From contig KB722747.1 in the NCBI GenBank assembly GCA_000349905.1, forward strand, positions 103,167 through 167,166: 64,000 bases of DNA, read 5' to 3'. Below are positions 1-11,358 of the stretch, piece after piece. Source of the DNA: Volvariella volvacea V23. Taxonomy: Eukaryota; Basidiomycota; Agaricomycetes; Agaricales; Pluteaceae. The stretch's first letter is position 1; each line of letters begins with the position of its first letter. The notes under the pieces are model-generated. The model was not told the DNA's origin and made no database searches. It saw only the letters and a program-made list of their open reading frames with translations. A program made the position numbers and the translations under genes.

Positions 1-155
1 ATACTTGCTGTCCCTGGATAGATGATGGATGCTCCTAGCAGCTTGGAGCGCGGTCCGCATAGGGACCTGGTGTGGCTGTGTTTGCAAGTATGCATGCAGG
101 CGAAGAATTGATGCTCTTGGTTTACATGGAGACTTTGGTTTTTGTAGCGAGGCAT
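1..155 (-). CDS. Possible 5' end of a gene running off the window edge
   Basis: An ATG at 153-155 (complement) opens a frame that stays open for 51 codons to the left edge of the window. A TATATAA box on the same strand lies at 201-207, about 46 bases upstream, and the stretch between is pyrimidine-rich, as fungal leaders often are. The peptide begins MPRYKNQSLHV and resembles nothing I recognise. It could equally be a chance frame, because only 51 codons are visible. Confidence 0.25.
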   Translation of the reverse strand, partial: MPRYKNQSLHVNQEHQFFACMHTCKHSHTRSLCGPRSKLLGASIIYPGTAS

Positions 156-450
156 TATTGTTGGTGAAGCTGTTGGTGGTGGAGAAGTTGGGAGGCGGGG
201 TTATATAGTCAAGGATAGGGGTAGGTATTTATAGATGTTTCAATGAGGTAGCTCCACCAAGTGAAACACAGCGTTCGGGGTGATCATATTTATATATGGG
301 GAACGTCCATAGTTCACCAACTTGTACAATGTACAAAGACCTACGAGGAATACCGGATCCTGGGCACTGAACGAAATATGGAATCGAGTCACGTGAGGGT
401 CGCATAGCCGTGCAGTTGTGACGAATAATGCAAACCTTGTATTTGCATTC

Positions 451-1605
451 ATGGGCGACAACACTGCTGCCATCACAGCGCCCCTCGGATCGACAGAGCC
501 TCGGCTTCCTCAAGAGCTGGAGCGCATCGTCTTCGAGATCGCCGCCCGGGATGATAGAGACAGAGTGATACCGGTGTTAATGCGGGTCTCTCGCCGTGCA
601 CGGGACTGGTGAGTGTGCCAACACGATGTAACCTCAAGCGTTTGGCCACGGGTTACGATACACAATTAATGTTCCTGACAGGATGCAGCCCATAGTCTAC
701 GACACAGTCGTCCTCCGCAGTTCACGCTTCTACAACGAGTCCAAGTCCCCGCTGCGTTGTACCCCTCGCTTCCCATCAGGACCACCGCAAATGCTGTACG
801 TCAGAAACCTAATGGTCTGGAGAGAGGCTCAAGAGGGCGAGTCGGAACCCAACTGGAAAGACCTCTTAACTGGAAAGACCTGCTCCCGCAGTGCCATAAC
901 CTTCAAGACTTGGCACTATCGATACCATTGGACGAAGATGTAGTTTCGATCTTGAGCTCGATAATCCACTCTCCCCTGCGCACTGTGACGCCACGTGGTT
1001 TTCTTCGTCTCAGTATAACGACCGGGCGGTTCTTCCTCACAGGCGAGCTGGGGTTTCACCATGAGATATTCAAGCATGTCACGCATCTAGAGCTCCTAGT
1101 GATTGCGGTGAGGATGTCTTTGGTATCTAATCTCTGGCCGGAAGGGAACAATTTGGGGTGCTTGCAGAATTTACGATACCTCTGGATCTGGATGCCCCAC
1201 ACGTGGTCCACGAATATTCTCAAAAGGACACTGGAAGAATGCAAGGCTCTGGAGGTTTTGGTGCTTGCGGGTACTGGGGGTATCTTTGTAGAGGAATGGG
1301 ATCGAACGGTAAAAATAAAACGGAAGATTGTGAATCAGGATGGTGTGGTGGAGGAGGTACCGGAAGATAGAGTGGTTATATACGAGAGGCCGTTTTCTGG
1401 GCAATGGACCAAGGTTTGGTATCATAGCGCAGTAGGTGGTGCTAACCGCAGTGTCAGTGGCTATGACTTTTGGCATCGCTCGGAGAAGATTGTACAACGA
1501 AGGCGGAGGAGAAGATGTTTGGAGGCGGTGTCGTGGAATTCGATGGTAGACTCTGGTGCGGATGTTAACCTTGGGAGGTGGATGATTGCTATGAATATGC
1601 ATTAG
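451..1605 (+). pseudogene. Array family copy 1 (F-box/LRR-like), frameshifted by a 17-bp tandem duplication
   Basis: Exon 1 (451-608) encodes the F-box-like segment EPRLPQELERIVFEIAA and ends in TG. The intron 609-681 (GTGAGT...ACAG) splits the Trp codon, and exon 2 runs 682-1605. Exon 2 changes frame at the perfect-start 17-bp repeat 851-867/868-884 (AACTGGAAAGACCT repeated). Without the second unit the joined exons would total 355 codons, the family norm. Downstream of the duplication the frame is open to the TAG at 1603-1605, with the usual EDRVV and QRRRRRR elements. So the lesion is recent and single. A truncated protein of about 140 residues could still be made. Confidence 0.85.
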
Positions 1606-1891
1606 TGCTATACTCATGTGACTACCTGTGCCGCCAGTGATAGCATTGAATGCAACGCAAAATAGGATGCTCCCTTCGCCACTGCACATGTCCATTCTTG
1701 TTCATTGCGTTGCAATATGGGTCGCTGTGTAATCCAAGGGATAATGAATCCCGTTCTGATAACAGACCCAATATAGCTGGGTTTTTTGTGACAGAAGATG
1801 AGAATTGGGACTTTAATGCAGGGTCGTTAATTCACGTGTCGCTACTCTCCGCGTGGTAGACCGCGAGTGCTGTGTCGAGTCTACTTTGACA

Positions 1892-3021
1892 ATGGACAAC
1901 GACCGCGTCCATGTCGCAACACCAATCCAAACGGCGCCAGCATCAAACGAGCCACGGTTCCCACCGGAATTAGAGCGCATCATCTTCGAGACTGCCGCCC
2001 GTAATGACAGAGACAGGGGGATTCCTACACTGATGCAAGTTGCTCGTCGTGTACAGGACTGGTGAGTATTTCTCAGCATATATTGACACGTTACATTTAA
2101 AAGCATGCCATTAATTACAGGCTCCAACCCATAATCTACGATACCGTCGTCCTCCCAAGCGCACAACTCTACAATCGATCGAAAGGCTCGCGCCGACCGC
2201 CTCCTCGCTTCCCATCAGGCCCACAAACGCTCCACGTCCGGAGCTTCCTCGTATCCAACCACCGTCTCTCCCCAAGCGATGGCGCGGACGAGCCAAACTG
2301 GGAGGACCTGCTCCCCCAGTGCCACAACCTCCTCAACTTGGCAATATGGACTCCACCCTCGCCAGATACGCTCTCAGCCCTCACCTCGATCTTGCATTCT
2401 CCCCTGCGCACGGTTGCACCACGCGGTCTCCTTCGGCTCAGTCTATCGCCTGAGCGGCTCTTCCATGGAGGTCGAGTAGACCTCCGCCATGAGATATTCA
2501 GGCACCTGACGCACCTCGAGCTGCCGTATGGCGATAGGCGCAGAGAGTGGGCGAGAGACATTCCGGAGTGTATACCCCAGTTGCGGTATCTGTGGATCTG
2601 GATACGTCGCATGCCGTACGTGGAGGTCATAAGGCAGATATTAGATGAATGCAGGTTCCTTGAGGTGTTCATTCTCTCGGATAACTCGAATATTTATACG
2701 GAGGAGCTGGACGAGATGATAAAGGCCGGTCGGAGGATTGTAAATGCGGATGGGGTGGTAGAGATGGTGCCGGAGGATAGAGTGGTCGTGTATGACCAGC
2801 CGTTTTCTGGATTTTCGCAGTGGACGAAGGTGTGGTATCAGGGAGTGGTGGATGGTATTAGTTCCACCGTGGCTGGTTACGATATGTGGCTTCGTTCAGA
2901 GAAGATTATAGAACGAAGGAGGTGGAGGAGGCAGTTGGAGGCAGTGTTGTGGAGTTCATTGATATATTCTGACGTGGATGTTGACCTGGGAGAGTGGATG
3001 AGCAACATGGACATGTATTAG
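1892..3021 (+). CDS. Array family copy 2, F-box/LRR-like protein, 356 aa
   Basis: Exons 1892-2061 and 2121-3021 (intron 59 nt, GTGAGT...ACAG) join in frame to 356 residues. The start is the ATG just upstream of the conserved N-terminal block. Residues about 25-57 form the F-box-like helix pair (PRFPPELERIIFETAAR ... RRVQDW). Exon 2 begins LQPIIYDTVVL, followed by PRFPSGPQTLHVR, LLPQCHN and a basic QRRR-like tail (ERRRWRRQLE) before the terminal LGEWM. This copy is divergent in the middle: the usual WVEGNNYGC segment is replaced by WARDIPECIPQLRYLWIW. F-box proteins normally dock to Skp1 in SCF ubiquitin ligases; that role is inferred, and the target is unknown. Confidence 0.85.
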
Positions 3022-3104
3022 CGTTGCATATCTGCTCAAATTAAGCTGTATCTGGGCATAGATACATCCAAAGCACATTCGCGTGATCGGTTACTGGACG
3101 CGTT

Positions 3105-3300
3105 AGTTACGCGCCTGCCCATGAGCGACGCACGTACAATCCACGGCGACGCTCCAAGCCCACCTATTCGCAAGCCAGCCCCTCCAGCCCCTCCCCGCCC
3201 CTCCTGCACGTCAAAAGCCTCCTCGTCTCAACCAGCATCCCGGCAGGAGACGGATCCGAGACAAGCTGGGACGACCTCCTTCCGGAGGGCGAGCGAAAAT
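3105..3300 (+). pseudogene. Array family relic (exon 2 start only)
   Basis: Between copies 2 and 4 one frame reads PPLLHVKSLLVS (from about 3195) and then ETSWDDLLPEG. This matches the family segment FPSGPQTLHVRNLLVS ... EPNWEDLLPQC. No exon 1, no downstream half and no intact frame remain. Upstream, YNPRRRSKP may be the decayed FYNRSKSP block. I read it as the remnant of a deleted copy. Confidence 0.55.
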
Positions 3301-3553
3301 ACGCAATAAAGCTTCAAGAGATCCTTAGGCGAGCTCGACAGCTGTGGGAGATGCTCTTTGCCAACCACACGTTCTACGTTACTCCGCGCGCTCCAGGCGA
3401 CGCCGTGTACAGCAAAGCTATTCTACACACGAATGCAAATTTCATCGTTCCTTGATGCCAAAACATCGACAGGCTTGCAGGGTCATCTGGGCGCTGGTGG
3501 CGTCTTGGACCCCACAGACCCCAAACATGTCTTGGCTCTCATCCCCATCAGCC

Positions 3554-4653
3554 ATGGACAGCAACTCCCTCCATGTCCCCACGCCCACGGCGCCGCTCGA
3601 GCCACGGCTCCCGCAAGAGCTGGAACGCATCATATTCGAGATGGCCGCCCGCGAGGACAGAGAAAAAGTGCTGCTGGCGCTGATGCAAGTCGCTCACCGC
3701 GTACGGGACTGGTGCGCACGTCGGCCGTTTCTCTGCTCGCATGCCTGGACGACTTGCTCCTCTCTAGGCTCCAGCCGATGCTCTACGACACCATCGTCCT
3801 CAAAGACTCGATGTTTTACAAGAACACGAAATCGCCTCTCCACCGTCCTCCCCGCTTCCCCTCCGGCCACCAAACGCTCTACGTGCGGAACCTCCTGATC
3901 TCGCACCTCGATAAGCACGCAAAGTCCGAGCCGAGCTGGGAGGACTTGCTGCCCCAGTGCCACAACATCCAAGACTTCACCATCTGGTCCGGCGCCACCC
4001 CGCTTGCGCTGTCAAACTTGAGCTCAGCGATTCGGTCCCCACTTCGTACTGTGCACCCCTGCGGCCTCCTCCGTCTCAGCGCGTCCCTCTTGAATCTCTT
4101 TGGTGGCAGAGCGGACTTTAGCCATGAGGTGTTCGAGCACCTCACGCACCTCGAGGTGTTAGATTTCCCGAGCGAGTCGGGCGATCGGTGGGTTGAGGGC
4201 AACAACTACGGGTGCATCCCCAAGCTGCGGTATCTCTCCATCGCCTACTTTGACTGTGAACTCTCCATCGGCGTGCGGTTTGTGAAAAAGTGCTTGGAGG
4301 AGTGTAAAGCCCTGGAAGTGCTGATACTTCTGGAGAACGATATCAGGGTTGCGGAGCAAGTGGACGAGATTTTGAAGACGTCCCGCAGGGTTGTGGGTCC
4401 GGATGGGGGGATACAGGAGGTGCCGGAAGACCGAGTTGTCAATTATCGTGGGCACTCGATTCCTGGAGAAAGGTGGACGGAGGCGTGGTATAGAGGTGCA
4501 GTGTGTGGCGATGATTTCTGGGTGCATTCGGAGAAGATTATACAGCGCAGACGATGGAAGAGGGAGCTGGGTATGTTGATGTGGGATCCCACATTGGACT
4601 GTAGTGTGGATGACGACTTGGGGGAGTGGATCATTGCCATGGAAAAAGACTGA
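3554..4653 (+). CDS. Array family copy 4, F-box/LRR-like protein, 347 aa
   Basis: Exons 3554-3711 and 3768-4653; the 56-nt intron (GTGCGC...CTAG) splits the Trp codon. The product starts MDSNSLHVPTPTAPLEPRL. It carries the F-box-like segment, then LQPMLYDTIVLKDSMFY, HRPPRFPSGHQTLYVRNLL and LLPQCHNIQDFTIW. LRR-like strands follow (LTHLEVLDFP, IPKLRYLSIA, ALEVLILLE), then EVPEDRVVNY, WYRGA and LGEWIIAMEKD. All landmark blocks are present, so this is among the most canonical copies. A longer upstream open frame overlaps exon 1 but contains no matching family sequence, so the ATG at 3554 is preferred. Confidence 0.88.
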
Positions 4654-4835
4654 AAGCGTGTATTGGCTTAGGTTTCTCGGAGTTTGTAGGTGTGACCGAG
4701 GTGCACGAGGTGTATTACAACGGAGAGAACGTACGAATACTCGAATAAGAGATATTTGACCCTAGTGCTCGAGTCAAGCTCGTGCGTGACAGTGAATTTC
4801 ACGATCTTTAACGTCCAGTACAACGCCCTCCGACG

Positions 4836-5892
4836 ATGCATGACGCGCGTCCCAGTATTGTAGATCCTGTAAATTAGGTGGAGCCACTTCTCCCGCAGGA
4901 ACTAGAGCGCATCGTGTTTGAACTAGCAGCCCAAAACGACAGAGGCAAAACATTGCTAGCATTACGACAAGTTGCCCGCCGTGTACGGGACTGGTGCGTA
5001 TATACTACACTGTGCTGATCCTGGCAAACTAGGTGCCCTCATCTTCAGCTACAACCGCTACTCTACGAAACAGTCGTCCTTCAATACCCCGACTTTTATA
5101 ACGGCTCGAGGCTTCCTTTGTTTCCATCAAGCGCGCAAGCATCGCATGTCAGAAACCTTCTGATAGCGAGGAGCGAGCGGGTCGTCGAATCCGAACCGCA
5201 TTGGAGAGACCTACTCCCTCATTGCCACAACCTTCAAGATGTCGCGATCTGGTTTCTCCCCGATCCCGATACGCTCTCGCTCTTGACCTCGGCGATCGGG
5301 TCTCCCCTTCGCACAGTGTCCCCCCACGGCTTGCTTCGCCTCAGCGCATCGCTTGCGGATCTTTTCCCAACCGGCAAGGCGGATTTCAGCCATGACATAT
5401 TCAGATATCTCACTCACCTGGAGGTTTTTGGTTTTGGTAGAGAATCAGACGGCGAATGGGTGGAGGGCAACAATTATGGGTGTCTACCAAAGCTACGATA
5501 CCTAGCCATTCAGCACTTCACTCCGGACATTCCTCGCCGCAAAGACATGGCAGTGCTGAAGAAGTGCTTGGAGGAATGCGATGCTCTGGAAGTGTTGGCT
5601 TTTCTGGAAAATAGTCACTACTCTGGTGCGCTGGCGGATGCATTGCTGGACAAGCCTCGGCAGATTTTGAGCTCAGAGGGCGGTGGAGGTAGTGCCAGAA
5701 GATCGAGTGGTTGATTTTAATCTGCATTGTCTAGGGGCAGATGGATGGATAGATGCTTGGCACAAAAGCGCGATATCTGATGACAGTCTCTGGACCTCCA
5801 TGGAGAGGGTTGTACAGCGCAGGCGGCGGAGAGGGTCGGAAATGAGCAACTTATTATTGAACCCCGGTGTGGATACTCAGGGGAGCAATTAG
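4836..5892 (+). pseudogene. Array family copy 5, multiply disrupted
   Basis: The exon 1 frame starting at ATG 4836 meets TAG at 4875-4877 immediately before VEPLLPQELERIVFELAA. The donor at 4994 (GTGCGT) is intact. The acceptor side (CAG then CTACAACCG at 5049) lacks the G that completes the Trp codon, so splicing shifts the frame. Exon 2 also lacks the SPLHHPPR block after FYNGS. A further frameshift near 5680 separates ALLDKPRQIL from EVVPEDRVVDF. The end, 5892, lacks the LGEW motif. At least four lesions make this a clear, older pseudogene. Confidence 0.9.
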
Positions 5893-6068
5893 TTACGGGT
5901 TGCCTTTATATTGAGGTGTGAAAAGACACTCGTCCACCATGTATATGTAGGAGTGCTTTGGGGTAAACCACACGAAACGGGTGCTGTCGGTAGTTCCCGC
6001 ATGGACCCCGGAAGCAGCTTGGACAGTTCCCATCATGACGTCGGCCTTGCCCTCGAGCCCTCTTCACA

Positions 6069-7176
6069 ATGAGCGACGACCATGCTAACCCTACAGACCC
6101 AACGACCTTGGTAGAGCCACGGCTTCCACAGGAGCTCGAGCGCATCGTCTTCGAGATGGCCGCCCGCGGCGACGGGCACAGAGCGCTGCTGCTGGTGTTG
6201 ATGCAGGTGGCGCGTCGTGTACGAGATTGGTGCGTGCAAGTTGCGCCATATCGTTCTTTGGAGGCCGAACGTTTCTCTGTTTCGCAGGTTGCAACCGATA
6301 GTCTACGAGACTGTCGTTCTCCAAGACCCCACCTTTTACCAGAAATCAAAGTCCCGCCTGCACCACCCTCCCCGCTTCCCTTCGAGCCAGCACGCGCCAC
6401 ACGTGCGGAACCTCCTCGTGTCCAATCGCACCCGCCATTCCGACTCGGAGCCCGACTGGAAGGACATACTCGCGCAGTGCCACAACCTCCAGGACTTTGC
6501 CATCTGGTGCGACGCCGACCCCAACACCCTCCAGCTCCTCACCTCGGCCGTCCAGTCCCCCCTGCGCACAGTGTCCCCCCACGGCCTGCTCCGCCTCAGC
6601 GCGTCCCTCGTCGAGCTCTTCCCGGACGGTCTGGCGGACTTTAACCACGAGATCTTCAAAGACCTCACGCACCTCGAGTTGCTGGATTTCCCGACCGAGT
6701 GCGGCGGCCAGTGGGTGGAAGGGAACAACTACGGGTGTCTCCCCAAGCTGCGGTACCTGTCCATTGCGTACTTTGACTCTGGGTTTTCGACCGCGCTGGC
6801 GATGGTGAAGCGGTGTTTGGACGAGTGCAAGAGGCTGGAGGTGTTGATCATCCTGGAGGACGACATCAACGTGCTGGAGCTGGCGTACGAGTTGCTGAAG
6901 GGGACGAGGAGGGTGGTGAATGAGGATGGGAGTGTCGAGGTGGTGCCGGAGGACCGGGTGGTCAACTATCGCGAGCACTTTGTCCAGGGAGGGCAGTGGG
7001 CAGAGGCGTGGTACAAGGGCGCTATAACGGGCGACGACTTTTGGGCCCAGTCGGAGAAGATTGTGCAGCGGAGACGGTGGAGGAGGGAGTTGGAGTGGAT
7101 ATTGTGGGATTCGGTGGTGGAGTTGGATCTTGATGTTAATTTGGGGGAGTGGCTGATTAATATGGAGGAGCGTTAG
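6069..7176 (+). CDS. Array family copy 6, F-box/LRR-like protein, 349 aa (type copy for this window)
   Basis: Exons 6069-6229 and 6288-7176 (58-nt intron). Landmarks by residue: F-box-like 17-54 ending RRVRDW, with the splice inside the Trp codon; LQPIVYDTVVL 55-65; HHPPRFPSS 79-87; AQCHNLQDFAIW 116-127; SPLRTVSPHGLLRLSASL 144-161. LRR-like strands lie at 181-188 (THLELLDF), 205-213 (LPKLRYLSI) and 235-243 (KRLEVLIIL). VPEDRVVNY follows, then WYKGA, the basic run QRRRWRREL and terminal LGEWL. F-box plus degenerate LRRs suggests a substrate receptor of an SCF ligase (inference). Codons are GC-rich, which creates long antisense open frames that are not genes. Confidence 0.9.
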
Positions 7177-7529
7177 TGTTGACACACTGCAAGACGTAGT
7201 TGGCTTAATACCTAACAAGGGCTGTGTTCATGATATCGTAGGTTATTCTCAAACATCTTAATATGCCAGCTTCATATCCAATATATATGCCCATTAACCC
7301 AGTGCAGTCGCACCTCTCACGAGACAGAAATACGTGCCCCTTCACACCCTCCCAAGGTAGATCCCGGCTCTCATCTTTAGTGCGAATTCTCTGAAAAGGT
7401 GTGTGTGCATATAAGACTCAAACGCCAGCATAAATTATCACCATAACATTGTGCGTGACACTTGGACCCTGGACCTAGCCTTGGCGCCTTGGAACTTTGC
7501 CCCTTGCGCCACACCACTCAATTTCAACC

Positions 7530-8790
7530 ATGAATGCCAACCCAGTCGAAGCTCCTGCCCCAGTGGCACCTCTGGAGCCACGGCTGCCGCAAGAACTGGA
7601 GCGCATTATATTCGAGATAGCCGCTCACAGCGATAGGGAGAGAACATTGCCACGGCTGCTACAGGTCGCTCGTCGCGTGCGGGACTGGTGAGTCTCCGAC
7701 GCTATCGTATCGCGCGTGGTCGTCAACGCATCGTTTTCCCAGGTTACAGCCGCTGATATACGACATTATCATCCTCAAAGACTCCGAGTTCTACACCGAA
7801 TCCAAATCCCCACTGCACCACCCTCCCCGCTTCCCCTCCGGCCCACAGACGGCCCACGTGCGGCACCTCATGGTGTCCAACCACCAAAGCCCGACCGAGG
7901 CAGAGCCGCACTGGCGCGACCTCCTCCCGCAGTGCCACAACCTGCAAGAGCTGCTCTTGTGGACCGAGCTGGTCCCGCCGGACACGAACACGCTCGCCCT
8001 CGTGGCCCCGGCCGTCATCCACTCGCCCCTCCGCACGGTCTCGCCGCACGGCCTGCTCCGGCTCAGCGCGTCTCTGGTGGACTTTTTCCCCGGCGGCCGG
8101 GCGGATTTTGGGCATGAGGTGTTCAGGGACCTGACGCACCTCGAGGTGCTCGATTTCCCGCACGAGTCCGGCGGCCGGTGGGTGGAGGGGAACAATTACG
8201 GGTGCCTGCCCAGGCTGCGGTGTCTGTCCATCGCGTACTTTGACCTCGACGCGGACGCGGACCCAGCGCCGCCCGATAATTGTATGATGCTCCAAAAGTG
8301 CTTGGAGGAGTGCGGGTCGCTGGAGGTGTTGGTCGTTCTGGAGGAGAGCGAGTATGCTACAGAGCTGGCAGAGGAGCTGTTGGAGACGACGCGGAGGATG
8401 GCACAGCCGGATGGGACGGTGCGGGAGGTTGCGGAGGATAGGGTGGTCGACTATCATGGGTATTTTATCTCGGAAGAGCGGTGGGCGACGGCGTGGTTCA
8501 GGGCGACAACGACGGGCGACGATTTCTGGGTTCATTCTGAGAAGATCATACAGCGCAGGCGGCGGAAGAGGGAGTTGGAGACGATGTTGTGGGATTCGAT
8601 GGTGGACTCTGGGGCTGATGTGGACCTGGGCGAGTGGATGGCTGCCCTTGAACGTAGTTGCTCATCGGTAGACCGTATCAGATTGGGAGGCTCAAATTGT
8701 CAACTAAGCTGGTGCGCGTTCTCTGCTTGCTTATCCCACCAATTGCAAACCCATGCCACTGTGCAGCTCACTGCTCAGCCCACCAGTTGA
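7530..8790 (+). CDS. Array family copy 7, F-box/LRR-like protein with a C-terminal extension, 401 aa
   Basis: Exons 7530-7687 and 7743-8790; the intron of 55 nt splits the Trp codon. The protein starts MNANPVEAPAPVAPLEPRL and keeps every family block up to LGEWMAALER. Other copies stop right there. Here the expected CGT-TAG reads CGT-AGT, consistent with one lost base, and the frame continues about 44 residues to TGA at 8788-8790. The added tail (SCSSVDRIRLGG...) has no recognised feature and is probably read-through of former 3' UTR. The insertion DLDADADPAPPD after SIAYF is also unique to this copy. Confidence 0.82.
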
Positions 8791-9059
8791 ACACGCCAAG
8801 TCACGATGCACGTGATCGTTACAATGCACTTTGCGCACCGCGACTCGGGGAGTTCGTACTCGAATGACATTACTGCATGGGAGAATGGTCAAACGCTATG
8901 GGAACGAATCAGTGCTATATGCATGGGCATCTATCGGGCGCAGGCAAATTGTATACTGTATTCCAGTCTCGATAACATTCCATCGCGGCAGATATCACTT
9001 GACGTCGTGCAAAACCCTCAAAGTATATTCACCGCCCTTTTCACAAAAGGTAGCATGTA

Positions 9060-9623
9060 CTCCCTCAATGCCACAACATCCAGAATTTCTCATTCTGGGG
9101 TCATCCTACGATAGACGGTGGCTGCCAGGAATGGGCAGAGGGCAATAATCTAGCGTGTCTGCCGAATCTACGATATCTATCCACTACCAACTACAAAACC
9201 GGCTCTGGATCTCCCATCGGGCCTTTGATGAGGTGTTTGGAGGAGTGTACGCGTTTAGACTTACTGGCCCTTCCTGTGTCGAATATCGATCTCACCCAAG
9301 AGCACCAGGTTAGATTGGTGGGACGAGCTCGGAGGATTGTGGGTTCTGATGGAACGGTGCAAGAGGTGCCTGAGGACAGAGTGGTTCTTTATGAAGGGCC
9401 TTTTAGGCCCAAGGAAGATTGGGTGCAGTTATGGTATAGGGGCGCGCTTGGTGGCGATGACATGTGGGTCCATTCGAAGAAGATCGTGCAGCGCAAACGA
9501 CGGAAGAAAGAAGCAGAGGCGAGCTCGTGGCATTCGTTGGTGGACCGCGATGAGGACGTTGACCTGGGAGAGTGGCTGATCGGTATGGAAATGCGCTATT
9601 ATTGTGCCTCGCTTGAGATGTAA
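9060..9623 (+). pseudogene. Array family copy 8, 5' truncated with an internal deletion
   Basis: A single open frame from about 9060 reads LPQCHNIQNFSFW, then jumps directly to EWAEGNNLACLPNLRYL. The whole SPLRTV...THLEVLDF block (roughly 80 codons) is therefore missing without loss of frame. The rest (CLEECTRLDLL, EVPEDRVVLYEGPF, WYRGALGGDDMW, QRKRRKK, LGEWLIGMEMR) is complete, with a short extension to TAA at 9621-9623. No exon 1 or exon 2 start was found in the 270 bases upstream (8791-9059), which hold nothing else recognisable. Confidence 0.8.
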
Positions 9624-9749
9624 ATCGCAGATTCCTGGAAATGTAACTTAGCGCCCGGTCTGAAGCACAATGCGATATCGGACATTGGAACCATTTTTAA
9701 TAATCAACTGAACATCCCACATCCTCACAGCATGCTAATCACAGCAGAT

Positions 9750-11165
9750 GGGACACGCGCAATGACGCATGGGCGAGGAAACCACTCACAGACCAGGAGG
9801 TTGCTTGCTTGCTCAAGGTAATGAGCCCTGCCCATACGCCAGCCTCTACGAGGATGTGTGGGCCAACAGGGAGTGGCCCTTCTCAGTCAAAGAGGTGGAG
9901 CGCTACCAACCTCAGGTTGCTGTTCAAGTCCCCACCCAAGTTCTGGCATTTCGACCTTTGGATGGCCTCCGGAAATTTTTCGATTCTCTCGAGTGTAGAC
10001 CGTTCGTCCGCAATAAGTACCGAATCGCCTTATCAGACATCATAGAGTCCAAGAAAAGGGACGATGTGGTGTTTGAGCGACCGCTCGGCCGTGAGACAGT
10101 CCAGTCGACGACTGCATAGGAGTGGTCCGTTGCAAACTCAGCCAATCGAGGACGTGGCAGGCGCCGCGGAACAAGACAATTCGAAAAGACCATTGCATGA
10201 TCCCGCAGTTTTCCCCAACCCGTTTGAGCAAGTTCACAGTGGCAGGAATGTCCGTGGTGTCTGTCATTGGACACCCTGGTATTTGTGTGCCTTTCAAGGG
10301 CTTCCTCGTACACGCCCTACTGATTTCGATGGACAGGGAAAACGGCTTTCCTCTTCTATGTCCTTCTACTACGACTCCACGCAAGGATGCCTACCCTGCT
10401 CATGACGAGACCCAACACCGTTTCTCTATTTCTATCGTATGTTCCCTGTGACATGCCTCTGGATAGCCTAGCTTCTGCGCACCCTTTTATCCCTGATGAT
10501 GCGTGGCGCTTATTGACTCCAATAGGAGCCTAAAGGACGTTCCCGACGACGTCGTTACTTGTGCAGGTACCGTCATTCAGACTGCCAGTCCGCACTCAGA
10601 TCGCCTTGAGTGGTTGGAGATGGAGGGACTGGTATATCACTTCCGGAGCTAATAATCGGGTACGATATCTCCCTTTCCTCTCATTTCTTCGTGAGTAGTC
10701 CTAATAAACATGTAGATGCAGCCGAAGTTTTAGTATCCCCGATGTCATGGACCGGACAGGTCTAGAGGCCCGTTTGCAGGATTTTCACGAGAAGTATCCA
10801 CCATCAGTGAGAGACGCTTGGAAAATGGTAATAAACCCGCGGGCCTATGAGAAGACGGTTGAAGGCGACGTGAAAAACATGGATTACCAGGATTTAGCTG
10901 AAGCGCTTTACAAGGATAACCTTGACACTATGAGCGGCCGATACTCACATCGCATTTTTACGGTCAATGTAGGAGCCAGCACGACGAGTTTGTGGTTGAT
11001 GTGCAACCGCATATTGTGCGGATGCTATCTGACGCACTTTGGGTTAAACAACCACTAGTAGCTTTCAAAAGTATTTCTGGTGATTTGATTTAAAATACAG
11101 AATATGATTAGGATGGAAACAAGAAGTTTCTTTACCTCTTTGTTTTGACAAAGAATAGCTTAAGT
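9750..11165 (+). pseudogene. Decayed gene of unknown fungal family
   Basis: Coherent but frame-broken peptides run left to right. These are NDAWARKPLTDQEVACLLK (9759-9816), then in another frame YEDVWANREWPFSVKEVERY, RRPFVRN-like CRPFVRNKYRIALSD, and VRCKLS. Next come GLPRTRP/GFLVHALLISM, SLKDVPDDVVTCAGTVIQT (10530s), RTGLEARLQDFHEKYPPSVR (10750s) and ALYKDNLDTMSGRYSHRIF. The tail is DEFVVDVQPHIVRMLSDALW with LFVLTKNS near 11150. Frame changes occur near 9850 and 10970, so no single protein can be made. The regular order and codon-like composition show it was once a gene of about 400 residues. I do not recognise its function. It interrupts the F-box/LRR-like array. Confidence 0.5.
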
Positions 11166-11358
11166 TGAATGGAGCGAAGAACCCATATGTCCGTCGGTGT
11201 AGGAGAATACGAAAGCGCCTGTGCTACAACCGTCGAAGAGATCAACAGAGGACCTCCACCACGTGTATCGGGTGGCGCTCGCAGTGGGATGCTTACTAAT
11301 CCGCCGACACTCAACCGCAGGCCCCTACAAGCAATAACCACGTTGAGGCCTCCGCCCA

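Noticed and set aside
6346..7218. 290-codon minus-strand open frame, and the similar 263-codon frame at 7744-8535
   Set aside because: Both lie exactly antisense to array copies 6 and 7 and translate to His/Val/Pro/Arg-rich peptides typical of GC-rich shadows.
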